Of a stretch of DNA of 64,000 bases, positions 9,441 to 18,463 are shown piece by piece; the stretch's first letter is position 1, and each line of letters opens with the position of its first letter. The translations under genes were made by a program, and so were the position numbers. The stretch comes from Streptomyces alanosinicus (GTDB lineage Bacteria > Actinomycetota > Actinomycetes > Streptomycetales > Streptomycetaceae), in the NCBI RefSeq assembly GCF_014650595.1, contig NZ_BMVG01000001.1, positions 186,001 through 250,000 of the forward strand, read 5' to 3'. The notes beneath the pieces are model-generated. The model ran no database searches and was not told the origin of the DNA. It was given only the letters and a program-made list of their open reading frames with translations.

Positions 9441-9506
9441 CACTGGATGGTCGCGGCAGCGCGAAGCGTCTCGTTGAGGGGTGGTGGCCGGGTGGCGGGT
9501 GGGCGG
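9441..9506 (+). repeat. Conserved 66-bp intergenic element, copy A
   Basis: The stretch starts with CACTGGA and continues, after an 11-base variable gap, into GCGCGAAGCG, CTCGTTGAGGGG and a G-rich tail. A second copy at 30714-30779 has the same order and spacing; the last 48 bases match at 39 of 48 positions with no gap. Here it lies between hisI (-) and the TIGR03085 gene (+), just upstream of a putative -10 box. The function is unknown. Confidence 0.7.
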
Positions 9507-9522
9507 ACTCGGCGGCGGGTCG

Positions 9523-9528
9523 TAGGCT
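9523..9528 (+). promoter_or_regulatory. Putative -10 box for a leaderless transcript
   Basis: TAGGCT fits the Streptomyces -10 pattern and ends 6 bases before the ATG at 9535. There is no ribosome-binding site in front of that ATG, so the mRNA is probably leaderless. Confidence 0.5.
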
Positions 9529-9534
9529 GCTCTC

Positions 9535-10170
9535 ATGTCGACCTTCGCCCAGCGTGAACGGCTGCTGCTCGCCGACCTCCTGGAAACCGTCGGTCCGGAT
9601 GCCGAGACCCTCTGCGAGGGCTGGCGGACCCGGGACCTGGCCGCCCATGTGATCGTGCGTGAGCGCCGTCCGGACGCGGCCGGGGGCACGCTGATCAAGC
9701 AGCTCGTGCCGCGTCTGGAGAAGGTGATGGCCGAGTACACCGCGAAGCCGTACGAAGAGCTGATCCAGCTGATCCGTACCGGCCCGCCGCGCTTCTCGCC
9801 GTTCCAGCTCAAGCAGGTCGACGAGGCGACCAACGTCGTCGAGTTCTATGTCCACACCGAGGATGTGCGCCGCGCCCAGCCGGACTGGAGCCCGCGCGAG
9901 CTGGACCCGGTCTTCCAGGACGCCCTGTGGTCCCGGCTGGAGCGCACGGCCCGGCTGGTGGCCCGGGGGGTGCCGACGGGTCTGGTGCTGCGCCGCCCGG
10001 ACGGGCAGACGGCGGTGGCGCACCGGGGTGCCCCGGTGGTGACGGTGACCGGTGAGCCCTCGGAGCTGCTGATGTTCGCGTTCGGCCGGCAGAGCGCGGC
10101 CACGGTGGAGGTGGCCGGCGACACGGAGGCGATCGCCAAGCTGCGCGACTCCAGGCAGCTGGGCCTCTGA
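9535..10170 (+). CDS. TIGR03085 family metal-binding protein
   Basis: The 211-residue product matches the actinobacterial TIGR03085 group, which is related to DinB/mycothiol maleylpyruvate isomerase-like helical bundles. The N-terminal helix [20 protein letters not shown] followed by [19 protein letters not shown] holds the conserved WxxxDLAAH motif, whose His is a likely metal ligand; a second His lies in [14 protein letters not shown]. The reaction is unknown. The gene is divergent from hisI, carries copy A of the 66-bp element upstream and is followed at 35 bases by a VOC-family gene that probably shares its transcript. Confidence 0.8.
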   Translation: MSTFAQRERLLLADLLETVGPDAETLCEGWRTRDLAAHVIVRERRPDAAGGTLIKQLVPRLEKVMAEYTAKPYEELIQLIRTGPPRFSPFQLKQVDEATNVVEFYVHTEDVRRAQPDWSPRELDPVFQDALWSRLERTARLVARGVPTGLVLRRPDGQTAVAHRGAPVVTVTGEPSELLMFAFGRQSAATVEVAGDTEAIAKLRDSRQLGL

Positions 10171-10204
10171 TCCCGGCGGTCGAGCGTCCGAGAGGGGCCG
10201 TGCC

Positions 10205-10603
<399 letters not shown>

Positions 10604-10610
10604 GCCGCCC

Positions 10611-11864
10611 TCACCCGGGAAGCTCGGCGCGGCGCAGCGCCGGTACGACGAGGGCGACGACCCCGCCGAGGCCGCAGACGCCGGCGCTGACGGCGTAGAC
10701 CGGCGCGAGCCCGAAGGCGCCGATGGCGGTGGCCGCGAACGGCATGCTCAGCGGGGTGAGGCCGAGGCTGATCAGGCTGGAGACGGCGGTGACCCGGCCC
10801 AGGCAAGCGGGGTCGGACTGGGTCTGCAGCAGGGCCCCGCACAGCGCGCCGCTGAGCCCGGTGAGCAGACCGACGAGCAGGGCCGTGCCGACGGCCGCGG
10901 GCAGGCTGGGCACGAAGGCGAGGGCACCGACGGCCACGGAGCCCGCGACGATCGTCCACCCTGCGACGGATCCGGCGCGCGCCAGCCTGCCCCGGACGGC
11001 CAGCAGCAGTGCGGCGGCGCCCGCTCCGACGCCGAACCCGGCGAGCACCCAGCCCATGCCGGATGCGCCCCAGCCGCGGCGGTCGGCGAGCAGGGTCAGA
11101 CCGACGTTCAGCGGCCCGACGAAGCCGAGGTCGCCGAGGGCGATGGCCAGCATCAGCGGGGCGAGGACGCGGTGGCGGCGGATGTAGCCGAGGCCGGCGC
11201 GGAGGTCGCTCCAAGCGGTCGTGTTCCCGGCGCCGTCCGCCGTCGGCAGGTCGCGGACACGCACGCAGAGCAGCAGCGGAACCGAGACGGCGATGAGCAC
11301 CCCGGCGAGCGCGAAGGCGGCGGCCGCTCCGCCGAGGGCCACGCCGAGCCCGCCGAGCGGACCGCCGGCCACGACGGCGAACCGGACGGCGAGGCCGCGC
11401 AGGCCCTGCACCCGGGCGAGCTGGCCCTTCTCGGTGAGGCGGGCCGGCAGGGCGCCCACAGCGGGCACGAAGACGGCGTCGACGGTGCCGAAGACCAGCG
11501 CCAGCAGGGCGAGCGGCCACAGTCCGGGGCGGGTGAGGAACAGCAGGACGGCCACAGCGAGGACGGCCGCGCAGCGCACGGCGTCACTGCCGATGACGAC
11601 CCGCCGCGGCCCGAACCGGTCGGCTATCACCCCGCCGCCGAGCATCAGCACGGCCCGGGGCAGCGCACTGGCCGACATCACGAGCCCGGCCTGGGCGGGC
11701 GTCCCGGCCTGGACGGCCGCCCAGGACAGGGCCAGGTAGTAGACGCTGTCCCCGAGCATGGAGAAGGCGTAGGCAGCGAGCCAGCGCAGGATGTTGGGGT
11801 CGCGGTGGGCGGGGAGCGTGTGGAGCGCCCCTGCCCAGGGGAGGCCTATGTCGGAGTCGGTCAC
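10611..11864 (-). CDS. MFS transporter, likely exporter
   Basis: The 417-residue product has about 12 transmembrane helices and the layout of the EntS/MFS_3 exporter group: YLALSWAAVQ in helix 1-2 and GGGVIADRFGPRRVVIGSD, the conserved loop between helices 2 and 3. The substrate cannot be told from sequence; relatives export siderophores or macrolides by proton antiport. The GTG start at 11864 lies only 4 bases from the stop of the Fic-like gene, so it is probably the last gene of the toxin-antitoxin-like unit rather than an independent gene. Confidence 0.85.
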   Translation of the reverse strand: MTDSDIGLPWAGALHTLPAHRDPNILRWLAAYAFSMLGDSVYYLALSWAAVQAGTPAQAGLVMSASALPRAVLMLGGGVIADRFGPRRVVIGSDAVRCAAVLAVAVLLFLTRPGLWPLALLALVFGTVDAVFVPAVGALPARLTEKGQLARVQGLRGLAVRFAVVAGGPLGGLGVALGGAAAAFALAGVLIAVSVPLLLCVRVRDLPTADGAGNTTAWSDLRAGLGYIRRHRVLAPLMLAIALGDLGFVGPLNVGLTLLADRRGWGASGMGWVLAGFGVGAGAAALLLAVRGRLARAGSVAGWTIVAGSVAVGALAFVPSLPAAVGTALLVGLLTGLSGALCGALLQTQSDPACLGRVTAVSSLISLGLTPLSMPFAATAIGAFGLAPVYAVSAGVCGLGGVVALVVPALRRAELPG

Positions 11865-11868
11865 CGGG

Positions 11869-12243
11869 TCAGGCGGCCCAGTCGCGCAGTAGTCGGGCGA
11901 CTTCCGTCAGGTCGGCCTCGTCGCTGCGGATGTCCGCGACGAGCTTGGCCATTTCTCCGTACGGCAGCTCGAACGGCATGCCGGACTGCTCCATGTACTC
12001 CCAGGCACACGCCACGCCGATCGATGCGTTGTAGTCGCTGAACGGCCTCAGCCTCAAGGCGGTGTGCAGGAAGGTCGCGGCGCGCGCGGGCACCTCCTCG
12101 TAGTAGGGCTCGCCTGCGACTCGCTCGTATTTGTGCCGCTCGACCATGCAGCTGAGGGCACCCCAGTCACGGATCGGTGTATTCGCCGGGGAGACGTTGA
12201 CTTGGATGTTGAGCACCCACCCGGCATCCACATAAAGCGTCAC
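11869..12243 (-). CDS. Fic/Doc-like toxin component with degenerate active-site motif
   Basis: The 124-residue product has the size and helical pattern of the Doc branch of the Fic fold. The region aligned to the Fic motif (HPFxDGNKR in the family) reads RPFSDYNAS at residues 66-74: Pro, Phe, Asp and Asn remain, but the catalytic His is Arg, and Gly, Lys and Arg are lost. AMP or phosphate transfer by the usual mechanism is therefore unlikely. The GTG start overlaps the antitoxin stop by four bases (GTGA), the standard toxin-antitoxin arrangement. It could be an inactivated toxin or a protein with a new role. Degenerate Fic toxins of this kind occur in other Streptomyces. Confidence 0.65.
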   Translation of the reverse strand: MTLYVDAGWVLNIQVNVSPANTPIRDWGALSCMVERHKYERVAGEPYYEEVPARAATFLHTALRLRPFSDYNASIGVACAWEYMEQSGMPFELPYGEMAKLVADIRSDEADLTEVARLLRDWAA

Positions 12244-12458
12244 CGGAGCCCCACCGGGAATCGCTCCTCGAAGTCGGCCATGATCTCCCGAGCCTTCTTC
12301 GTAGCCCCCTCGACGAACCGCTGCTTCTGCCGCCGCCGCACGACGTCCTCAGTCAGTATGTCGTGCGCCAGCCGCTTGATCGCGACGCCCTGTTCCTTGG
12401 CCTCCGCGCGCAGCTCGGCCAGCTCTTCCTCGGTGAACTCGATCGTGATTCCAGGCAT
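12240..12458 (-). CDS. Antitoxin-like ribbon-helix-helix protein
   Basis: The 72-residue product starts MPGITIEFTEEELAELRAEA, a beta-strand followed by a helix as in Arc/CopG/Phd-type antitoxins, then KRLAHDILTEDVVRRRQ as the second helix and a basic C-terminus that could occupy the toxin. It would bind its own promoter as a dimer. The ATG at 12458 has AAGG 8 bases upstream. Two 8-base direct repeats at 12488-12507 just upstream are good candidates for its operator. It lies downstream of hisF on the same strand but is separated by a 66-bp region that can hold a promoter. Confidence 0.7.
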   Translation of the reverse strand: MPGITIEFTEEELAELRAEAKEQGVAIKRLAHDILTEDVVRRRQKQRFVEGATKKAREIMADFEERFPVGLR

Positions 12459-12487
12459 ACGAGCACCTTAGAGGGACGCAACCATGA

Positions 12488-12507
12488 TCACTACCGCATT
12501 CACTACC
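12488..12507. promoter_or_regulatory. Candidate operator of the toxin-antitoxin-like pair
   Basis: TCACTACC occurs twice (12488-12495 and 12500-12507), 12 bases apart and so on nearly the same face of the helix. On the gene strand each unit reads GGTAGTGA, which also contains a plausible -10 (TAGTGA). It lies 30 bases upstream of the antitoxin start. Confidence 0.4.
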
Positions 12508-12524
12508 AGGGGGGACTCTTCGAA

Positions 12525-13280
12525 CTACCGAACGGGATGCCCCGCCTCCCGCAGGGCCCGCTTCACCTCGCCGATCCGCAGGTCACCGAAGTGGAACACC
12601 GACGCGGCCAGCACCGCGTCCGCGCCCGCCGCGACGGCCGGGGGGAAGTCGGACAGCTTGCCGGCGCCGCCCGAGGCGATCACCGGGACGCTGACGTGTG
12701 CACGGACGGCGGCGATCATCTCCAGGTCGTAGCCGTCCTTGGTGCCGTCGGCGTCCATCGAGTTGAGAAGGATTTCACCGGCGCCCAGTTCCGCCGCCCG
12801 GTGCGCCCACTCCACCGCGTCGATGCCGGTGCCCTTGCGGCCGCCGTGGGTCGTGACCTCGAAGGAGCCGGGCGCGGTGCGGCGGGCGTCCACCGAGAGG
12901 ACCAGGACCTGGCGGCCGAAGCGCTCGGCGATCTCACGGATCAGGTCGGGGCGGGCGATCGCGGCCGTGTTCACGCCCACCTTGTCGGCGCCGGCCCGCA
13001 GCAGCTTGTCCACGTCCTCGGCCGTACGGACGCCGCCGCCGACCGTCAGCGGGATGAACACCTGCTCCGCGGTGCGGCGCACCACGTCGTACGTCGTCTC
13101 CCGGTTGCCGGAGGACGCGGTGATGTCCAGGAACGTCAGCTCGTCGGCGCCCTCGGCGTCGTACACCTTGGCCATCTCGACGGGGTCGCCCGCGTCGCGC
13201 AGGTTCTGGAAGTTGACACCCTTGACGACCCGGCCGTTGTCCACGTCCAGGCAGGGGATGACTCGGACCGCCAGGGTCAT
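12525..13280 (-). CDS. hisF: Imidazole glycerol phosphate synthase, cyclase subunit
   Basis: HisF closes the imidazole ring using ammonia made by HisH, yielding imidazole glycerol phosphate and AICAR. The 251-residue barrel has both catalytic aspartates: one in [15 protein letters not shown] near residue 11 and one in VLSVDARRT near residue 130. [10 protein letters not shown] and the C-terminal GAGKLSDF are the phosphate loops. The gene ends the his operon. It starts 6 bases after the ridA stop codon and is separated from hisH by priA and ridA, although the two proteins form one complex. Confidence 0.97.
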   Translation of the reverse strand: MTLAVRVIPCLDVDNGRVVKGVNFQNLRDAGDPVEMAKVYDAEGADELTFLDITASSGNRETTYDVVRRTAEQVFIPLTVGGGVRTAEDVDKLLRAGADKVGVNTAAIARPDLIREIAERFGRQVLVLSVDARRTAPGSFEVTTHGGRKGTGIDAVEWAHRAAELGAGEILLNSMDADGTKDGYDLEMIAAVRAHVSVPVIASGGAGKLSDFPPAVAAGADAVLAASVFHFGDLRIGEVKRALREAGHPVR

Positions 13281-13286
13281 GACTGC

Positions 13287-13682
13287 TCAGGCTCCTCTGA
13301 ATGCTTCAAGCTCTACTTCGACCAGGATGCGCGGGTCGACGAAGCCCTCGACCACGAGAAGGGTCGAGCACGGGCGCACGGAGTCGAACAGCTCCTTGTG
13401 GGCCCGCCCCGCCTCGTCGACGTCGCGTACATGGCTCAGATACATACGGGTGCGGATCACGGACTCGATGCCGAGCCCGAACTCCTTCAGCGCGTCGAGG
13501 GCGTGGCCGAAGGCGACCTTGGTCTGCTCGTACGGGTCGCCCTCGCCGTACAGCACCGTGCCCTTGAAGGACGTGGTGCCCGCCACGGACACCCGGTCGC
13601 CGGCCGCCACCGCGCGCGCGAAACCGAAACTCTCTTCCCAGGGGCTTCCGCTCTGCACGCGCCGCACGGCATCCGACGTCAT
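13287..13682 (-). CDS. RidA family enamine/imine deaminase
   Basis: The 131-residue product is a YjgF/YER057c/UK114 protein. The core [20 protein letters not shown] and the helix [20 protein letters not shown] are typical, RTRMYL carries the conserved Arg that binds the substrate carboxylate, and the C-terminus VEVELEAF keeps the Glu. RidA proteins hydrolyse reactive enamines made by PLP enzymes, which fits a place among amino-acid genes that include the PLP enzyme HisC. The ATG at 13682 overlaps the priA stop codon (ATGA). Confidence 0.88.
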   Translation of the reverse strand: MTSDAVRRVQSGSPWEESFGFARAVAAGDRVSVAGTTSFKGTVLYGEGDPYEQTKVAFGHALDALKEFGLGIESVIRTRMYLSHVRDVDEAGRAHKELFDSVRPCSTLLVVEGFVDPRILVEVELEAFRGA

Positions 13683-14404
13683 GACGACACAGCCTCCAAG
13701 GCCTCTTCCAGGGTGAACGCCTTCGCGTACAGGGCCTTCCCGACGATGGAGCCCTCGACACCGAGGGGTACCAGCTCGGCGATGGCGCGGAGGTCGTCCA
13801 GGGACGACACACCGCCGGAGGCCACGACCGGGCGGTCGGTGGCGGCACAGACGTTGCGCAGCAGCTCCAGGTTCGGGCCCTGGAGCGTGCCGTCCTTGGC
13901 GATGTCGGTGACGACGTAGCGGGCGCAGCCCTCGGAGTTCAGGCGGTCCAGCGTCTCGTAGAGGTCGCCGCCGTCGCGGGTCCAGCCACGGCCGCGCAGC
14001 GTCGTGCCGCGTACGTCCAGGCCGACCGCGATCTTGTCGCCGTGCTCGGCGATGACCTTGGCGACCCACTCGGGGGTCTCCAGGGCGGCGGTGCCGAGGT
14101 TCACCCGGGTGCAGCCGGTGGCCAGGGCGGCCGCCAGCGAGGCATCGTCGCGGATGCCGCCGGACAGCTCCACCTTGATGTCCATCGCGCGCGCGACCTC
14201 GGCGATCAGCTCGCGGTTGTCGCCGGTGCCGAAGGCGGCGTCCAGGTCGACCAGATGCAGCCACTCGGCGCCGGACCGCTGCCAGGCGAGCGCGGCCTGA
14301 AGCGGGGAGCCGTAGGACGTCTCGGTCCCGGACTCGCCGTGCACGAGGCGGACGGCCTGGCCGTCGCGGACGTCGACGGCGGGGAGGAGTTCGAGCTTGG
14401 CCAT
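13679..14404 (-). CDS. priA: Bifunctional phosphoribosyl isomerase A (HisA and TrpF activities)
   Basis: The 241-residue barrel is nearly identical in pattern to S. coelicolor PriA, which isomerises both ProFAR (histidine pathway, HisA step) and phosphoribosyl anthranilate (tryptophan pathway, TrpF step). [20 protein letters not shown] holds the first catalytic Asp and [16 protein letters not shown] the second. No trpF gene lies among the trp genes in this window, as expected when PriA does both jobs. The ATG at 14404 lies 3 bases after the hisH stop codon. Confidence 0.95.
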   Translation of the reverse strand: MAKLELLPAVDVRDGQAVRLVHGESGTETSYGSPLQAALAWQRSGAEWLHLVDLDAAFGTGDNRELIAEVARAMDIKVELSGGIRDDASLAAALATGCTRVNLGTAALETPEWVAKVIAEHGDKIAVGLDVRGTTLRGRGWTRDGGDLYETLDRLNSEGCARYVVTDIAKDGTLQGPNLELLRNVCAATDRPVVASGGVSSLDDLRAIAELVPLGVEGSIVGKALYAKAFTLEEALEAVSS

Positions 14405-14407
14405 GGT

Positions 14408-15082
14408 CTACAGGGTTCCGATCCAGTTGGTGAGGAGCTGGGCGCCGGCGTCGCCGGACTTCTCGGGGTGGAACTGGGTGGCCCACAGGGCGCCGTTCTC
14501 CACGGCGGCCACGAACGGCTTGCCGTGCGTCGCCCAGGTGACCTTGGGGGGCGCGATCAGCGGGTTGTGCGACTCCTGGGTCCAGTCGTGGACGGCGTAG
14601 GAGTGCACGAAGTAGAAGCGGGCGCCTTGGGCGAGGCCCGCGAAGAGCTGGGAGTCGGCGGGGGCGTCGACGGTGTTCCAGCCCATGTGGGGCACGACCT
14701 CGGCTTCGAGCGGCGCCACCGTGCCGGGCCACTCGTCGAGGCCCTCGGCCTCCACGCCGTGTTCGATGCCGCGCGCGAAGAGGATCTGCATGCCGACGCA
14801 GATGCCCATCACGGGCCGCCCGCCGGACAGCCGGCGGTCGATCACCCAGTCGCCGCGAGCAGCGCGCAGGCCCTGCATGCAGGCGGCGAACGCGCCCACG
14901 CCCGGCACCAGCAGTCCGTCGGCGTTCATGGCCTTGTCGAAGTCACGCGTGATCTCGACATCGGCGCCCACGCGCGCGAGGGCGCGTTCGGCGGAGCGGA
15001 CGTTGCCGAAGCCGTAGTCGAAGACGACGACCTTCTTCGTGGAGACCTTTTTCGTGGAAGCCTTGTTCGTGGAAGAGGTCAA
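14408..15082 (-). CDS. hisH: Imidazole glycerol phosphate synthase, glutamine amidotransferase subunit
   Basis: HisH releases ammonia from glutamine and channels it to HisF. The 224-residue class I amidotransferase has the nucleophile Cys in [10 protein letters not shown] and the His/Glu pair in QFHPEKSG. The start is set at TTG 15082: it has GGAGG 7 bases upstream and overlaps the stop of the preceding small gene (TTGA), the same coupling seen across the operon. GTG at 15088 is too close to the ribosome-binding site. The N-terminus carries an unusual Ser/Thr/Lys-rich stretch of about 17 residues before the [14 protein letters not shown] core. Confidence 0.93.
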   Translation of the reverse strand: MTSSTNKASTKKVSTKKVVVFDYGFGNVRSAERALARVGADVEITRDFDKAMNADGLLVPGVGAFAACMQGLRAARGDWVIDRRLSGGRPVMGICVGMQILFARGIEHGVEAEGLDEWPGTVAPLEAEVVPHMGWNTVDAPADSQLFAGLAQGARFYFVHSYAVHDWTQESHNPLIAPPKVTWATHGKPFVAAVENGALWATQFHPEKSGDAGAQLLTNWIGTL

Positions 15083-15243
15083 TTCCACACCTCCAGCCGC
15101 AGGACGCCCGCGACGAGACACATGGCCGCGCCGATGGAGAGCAGCACGATGAGGCTCGTGGGCATCTTCTGCTTGACGAAGGAGATGATGCCGCCGACCA
15201 GGAAGAGGCCGACGACGATCAGCAGGGTGGAGAGGCCGTTCAT
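15079..15243 (-). CDS. Small two-helix membrane protein in the his operon
   Basis: The 54-residue product ([20 protein letters not shown]...) has two transmembrane helices, about residues 5-22 and 29-50, joined by the short basic loop FVKQKMP. It is encoded between hisB and hisH with a 4-base overlap into hisH (TTGA), so it is translated as part of the operon. I recognise no family; its role in histidine synthesis, if any, is unknown. The ATG at 15243 lies 4 bases after the hisB stop codon. Confidence 0.75.
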   Translation of the reverse strand: MNGLSTLLIVVGLFLVGGIISFVKQKMPTSLIVLLSIGAAMCLVAGVLRLEVWN

Positions 15244-15247
15244 GGGT

Positions 15248-15841
15248 TTACAGCGCGCCCTTCGTGGAGGGGAGGATGCCGGCCGCGCGCGGATCGCGCT
15301 CGGAGGCGTAGCGCAGTGCCCGGGCCAGTGCCTTGAACTGGCACTCCACGATGTGGTGCGCGTTGCGCCCGTACGGCACGTGCACATGCAGCGCGATCTG
15401 CGCCTGGGCGACGAAGGACTCCAGGATGTGCCGGGTCATCGTCGTGTCGTACTCGCCGATCATCGGCGCCATGTTCTCGGGCTCGGTGTGCACGAGGTAG
15501 GGGCGGCCGGAAAGATCCACCGTCACCTGGGCGAGGGACTCGTCCAGCGGGACCGTGCAGTTGCCGAAGCGGTAGATCCCCACCTTGTCGCCGAGGGCCT
15601 GCTTGAAGGCGGCGCCGAGCGCGAGGGCGGTGTCCTCGATGGTGTGGTGGGAGTCGATGTGCAGATCGCCGTCGGTCTTCACGGTCAGGTCGAACAGGCC
15701 GTGCCGGCCGAGCTGGTCGAGCATGTGGTCGTAGAAGCCGACGCCGGTGGCGATGTCGGTGCGGCCGGTGCCGTCGAGATCGATCTCGACGAGGACCGAG
15801 GTCTCCTTGGTCGTACGCTCCACGCGTCCTACGCGGCTCAT
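15248..15841 (-). CDS. hisB: Imidazoleglycerol-phosphate dehydratase
   Basis: HisB removes water from imidazoleglycerol phosphate. The 197-residue product is the monofunctional type with no phosphatase domain. The Mn2+-binding duplicated motifs DSHHTIEDTALALG and NAHHIVECQFKALARALR are intact, as is GFYDHMLDQLGRHG. The histidinol-phosphate phosphatase must be supplied by another gene outside the window. ATG at 15841 lies 2 bases after the hisC stop codon. Confidence 0.97.
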   Translation of the reverse strand: MSRVGRVERTTKETSVLVEIDLDGTGRTDIATGVGFYDHMLDQLGRHGLFDLTVKTDGDLHIDSHHTIEDTALALGAAFKQALGDKVGIYRFGNCTVPLDESLAQVTVDLSGRPYLVHTEPENMAPMIGEYDTTMTRHILESFVAQAQIALHVHVPYGRNAHHIVECQFKALARALRYASERDPRAAGILPSTKGAL

Positions 15842-15843
15842 GA

Positions 15844-16944
15844 CTACAGCTCCTTCTTGACTTCACGTACGGCGGCGAGGAACGCGTCGTTCTCCTCGGG
15901 GGTGCCGGCGGAGACCCGCAGCCATCCCGGGACGCCGTTGTCCCGGACCAGGACGCCCCGGTCGAGGATCTTCTGCCAGGCCTCGTGGGAGTCCGCGAAC
16001 CGGCCGAACTGCACGAAGTTCGCGTCGGACTCGATGACGTCGTAGCCGATCGCGCGCAGCTCGGCGACCAGCCGGTCCCGCTCCGCCTTCAGCTGCTCGA
16101 CGTACTTCAGCAGCGTGTCGGTGTGCTCCAGGGCGGCCAGCGCGGTCGCCTGGGTGATCGCCGACAGGTGGTACGGCAGCCGGACGAGCTGGACGGCGTC
16201 CACGACCGCCGGGTCGGCGGCGAGATAGCCGAGGCGCAGGCCCGCCGCGCCGAACGCCTTCGACATCGTCCGGGAGACGACGAGGCGCGGTCGGCCCGCC
16301 AGCAGCGGCAGCAGCGAGTCGCCATGGCTGAACTCGATGTACGCCTCGTCGACGACGACCATCGACGGCTTGGCCGCCTGCGCCGCCTCGTACAGCGCGA
16401 GGACGGTCTCGGGCGGAACCGCGTTGCCCGTGGGGTTGTTGGGGGTGGTGATGAAGACGACGTCCGGCCGGTGCTCGGCGATGGCCTGCTCGGCGGCGGC
16501 GAGGTCGATGGTGAAGTCCTCGCGCCGCGGACCGGAGATCCAGCCGGTGCCCGTGCTGCGCGCGATGAGCGCGTGCATCGAGTACGACGGCTCGAAGCCG
16601 ATCGCCGTGCGGCCCGGTCCGCCGAAGGTCTGCAGCAGCTGCTGGATGACCTCGTTGGAGCCGTTGGCGGCCCAGACGTTCTCGATGCCGAGGGGGTGCT
16701 TGCCGGTCTTCGTCAGATAGGCGGCGAGCTCGGTGCGGAGCCGGACCGCGTCCCGGTCGGGGTAGCGGTTCAGGCCGCGGGCTGCCTCGCGCACCCGCTC
16801 CGCGATCCGCTCGACGAGCGGCTCGGGCAGCGGGTAGGGGTTCTCGTTGGTGTTCAGCCGTACGGGGACGTCCAACTGGGGCGCGCCGTAGGGGGACTTG
16901 CCGCGCAGCTCGTCCCGTACGGGGAGATCGTCAATGCCGGTCAC
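15844..16944 (-). CDS. hisC: Histidinol-phosphate aminotransferase
   Basis: HisC is a PLP-dependent class I/II aminotransferase that makes histidinol phosphate. In the 366-residue product the PLP lysine lies in [17 protein letters not shown] and the cofactor-contacting Asn/Asp/Tyr in [12 protein letters not shown] and [12 protein letters not shown] at 16944 is chosen because it overlaps the hisD stop codon (GTGA), and its product begins [15 protein letters not shown] as in other Streptomyces; the longer open frame upstream overlaps hisD. Confidence 0.95.
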   Translation of the reverse strand: MTGIDDLPVRDELRGKSPYGAPQLDVPVRLNTNENPYPLPEPLVERIAERVREAARGLNRYPDRDAVRLRTELAAYLTKTGKHPLGIENVWAANGSNEVIQQLLQTFGGPGRTAIGFEPSYSMHALIARSTGTGWISGPRREDFTIDLAAAEQAIAEHRPDVVFITTPNNPTGNAVPPETVLALYEAAQAAKPSMVVVDEAYIEFSHGDSLLPLLAGRPRLVVSRTMSKAFGAAGLRLGYLAADPAVVDAVQLVRLPYHLSAITQATALAALEHTDTLLKYVEQLKAERDRLVAELRAIGYDVIESDANFVQFGRFADSHEAWQKILDRGVLVRDNGVPGWLRVSAGTPEENDAFLAAVREVKKEL

Positions 16945-18290
16945 TTGCTCGTCGGTACCTTCCAGCCGCGAGTCCATTGTTCGGCTCCGCCAAAACGTGC
17001 CTTGATCGCCGCGCCGTGCGCGGGCAGGTCCTCCGCCTCCGCCAGCGTCACCACGTGGTGGGCGACCTCGGCGAGCGCGTCCCTCGTGTAGTCCACGATG
17101 TGGATGCCGCGCAGGAAGGACTGGACGGACAGGCCCGAGGAGTGACAGGCGCAGCCGCCGGTGGGCAGGACGTGGTTGGAGCCGGCCGCGTAGTCGCCGA
17201 GCGACACGGGGGCCCAGGGGCCGATGAAGATCGCGCCCGCGTTCTTCACCCGGTCGGCCACCGCGGCGGCGTCGGCGGTCTGGATCTCCAGGTGCTCGGC
17301 GCCGTAGGCGTCGACCACCCTCAGCCCCTCGTCGACGCCGTCGACCAGGACGATCGCCGACTGCCTGCCCGCGAGGGCCGGGCGGATCCGGTCCTCGATG
17401 TGCTTGGTCGCCGCGACCTGCGGCGCCAGCTCCTTCTCCACCGCGTCGGCCAGCTCGACGGAGTCGGTGACCAGTACGGCCGCGGCGAGCGGGTCGTGCT
17501 CGGCCTGGCTGATCAGGTCCGAGGCGACGTGCACCGGGTCGGCGGTGTCGTCGGCGAGGACCGCGATCTCGGTCGGACCGGCCTCGGCGTCGATGCCGAT
17601 CCGGCCGGTGAAGAACCGCTTGGCCGCGGCGACCCAGATGTTGCCGGGGCCGGTGACCATGTTGGCGGGGGCGCAGGACTCGGTGCCGTAGGCGAACATC
17701 GCGACGGCGGTGGCGCCGCCCGCGGCGTAGACCTCGTCCACGCCGAGCAGGGCGCAGGCGGCGAGGATCGTCGGGTGCGGCAGCCCGCCGAACTCCTTCT
17801 GCGGCGGGGAGGCGAGTGCGATGGACGCGACACCGGCCTCCTGCGCCGGCACCGCGTTCATGATCACGGACGAGGGGTAGACGGACCGGCCGCCCGGTGC
17901 GTACAGCCCGACGCGCTCGACCGGCACCCACTTCTCGGTGACCGAGCCGCCCGGCACCACCTGGGTGGTGTGCGCGCCGCGGCGCTGCTCGCGGTGGACC
18001 AGGCGGGCGCGGCGGATGGACTCCTCCAGCGCGGCGCGCACGGCCGGGTCGAGGGCGTCGAGCGCGTCGGCGAGCGCCCGGGCCGGGACACGGACGGATT
18101 CCAGCCGTACTCCGTCGAACTTCTCGGCGAAGTCGATCAGCGCCGCGTCGCCACGATGATGCACGGCTTCGCAGATCGGACGCACCTTCTCCAGGGCGGC
18201 CGCTACGTCGAAGTCGGCTCGGGGCAGCAGGTCGCGCAGGGCGGGGCCCTCGGGAAGGGCGTCGCCGCGCAGATCGATTCGGGAGATCAC
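16941..18290 (-). CDS. hisD: Histidinol dehydrogenase
   Basis: HisD oxidises histidinol to histidine with two NAD+ and a bound Zn2+, the last step of the pathway. The 449-residue product has [14 protein letters not shown] (nucleotide/substrate region), [10 protein letters not shown] and the Zn ligands in SQAEHDP. The GTG at 18290 begins [10 protein letters not shown], the normal N-terminus; the upstream extension has no homology. It is the first gene of the his operon, and the 174-base divergent region in front contains an operator-like inverted repeat at 18332-18348. Confidence 0.96.
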   Translation of the reverse strand: MISRIDLRGDALPEGPALRDLLPRADFDVAAALEKVRPICEAVHHRGDAALIDFAEKFDGVRLESVRVPARALADALDALDPAVRAALEESIRRARLVHREQRRGAHTTQVVPGGSVTEKWVPVERVGLYAPGGRSVYPSSVIMNAVPAQEAGVASIALASPPQKEFGGLPHPTILAACALLGVDEVYAAGGATAVAMFAYGTESCAPANMVTGPGNIWVAAAKRFFTGRIGIDAEAGPTEIAVLADDTADPVHVASDLISQAEHDPLAAAVLVTDSVELADAVEKELAPQVAATKHIEDRIRPALAGRQSAIVLVDGVDEGLRVVDAYGAEHLEIQTADAAAVADRVKNAGAIFIGPWAPVSLGDYAAGSNHVLPTGGCACHSSGLSVQSFLRGIHIVDYTRDALAEVAHHVVTLAEAEDLPAHGAAIKARFGGAEQWTRGWKVPTSK

Positions 18291-18331
18291 GGTCCCAATT
18301 CTCGCAGACCGACGTCGCGAGCCGTGGGCAC

Positions 18332-18348
18332 GTATCAATGGCTGATAC
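18332..18348. promoter_or_regulatory. Operator-like inverted repeat upstream of hisD
   Basis: GTATCA and TGATAC form perfect 6-base arms around ATGGC, 42 bases upstream of the hisD start in the divergent hisD/18464 region. It could bind a dimeric repressor of the his operon; the motif is not one I can name. Confidence 0.45.
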
Positions 18349-18463
18349 AGAACGTGGCCGAACTCGGAAGATCACCTTCACCTCTAGTGTTCCGGACGTC
18401 GCTCAGCGGGCATGAACGGCTGTACGAAACGGCTGAGCTGCGAGAAGTGGGAGAGGAAGAGCG

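Noticed and set aside
10611..11864. MFS gene as part of a specialised-metabolite cluster
   Set aside because: No biosynthetic or regulatory genes are nearby; the neighbours are a toxin-antitoxin-like pair and housekeeping genes.
14042..16045. A 667-codon plus-strand frame over priA, hisH and hisB
   Set aside because: It spans several well-supported minus-strand genes and their junctions, and the product is compositionally biased.
15844..18381. A single 845-codon frame covering hisC and most of hisD
   Set aside because: The upstream part is an out-of-frame, Arg-rich reading of hisD. The hisC start at 16944 overlaps the hisD stop and gives the normal HisC N-terminus.
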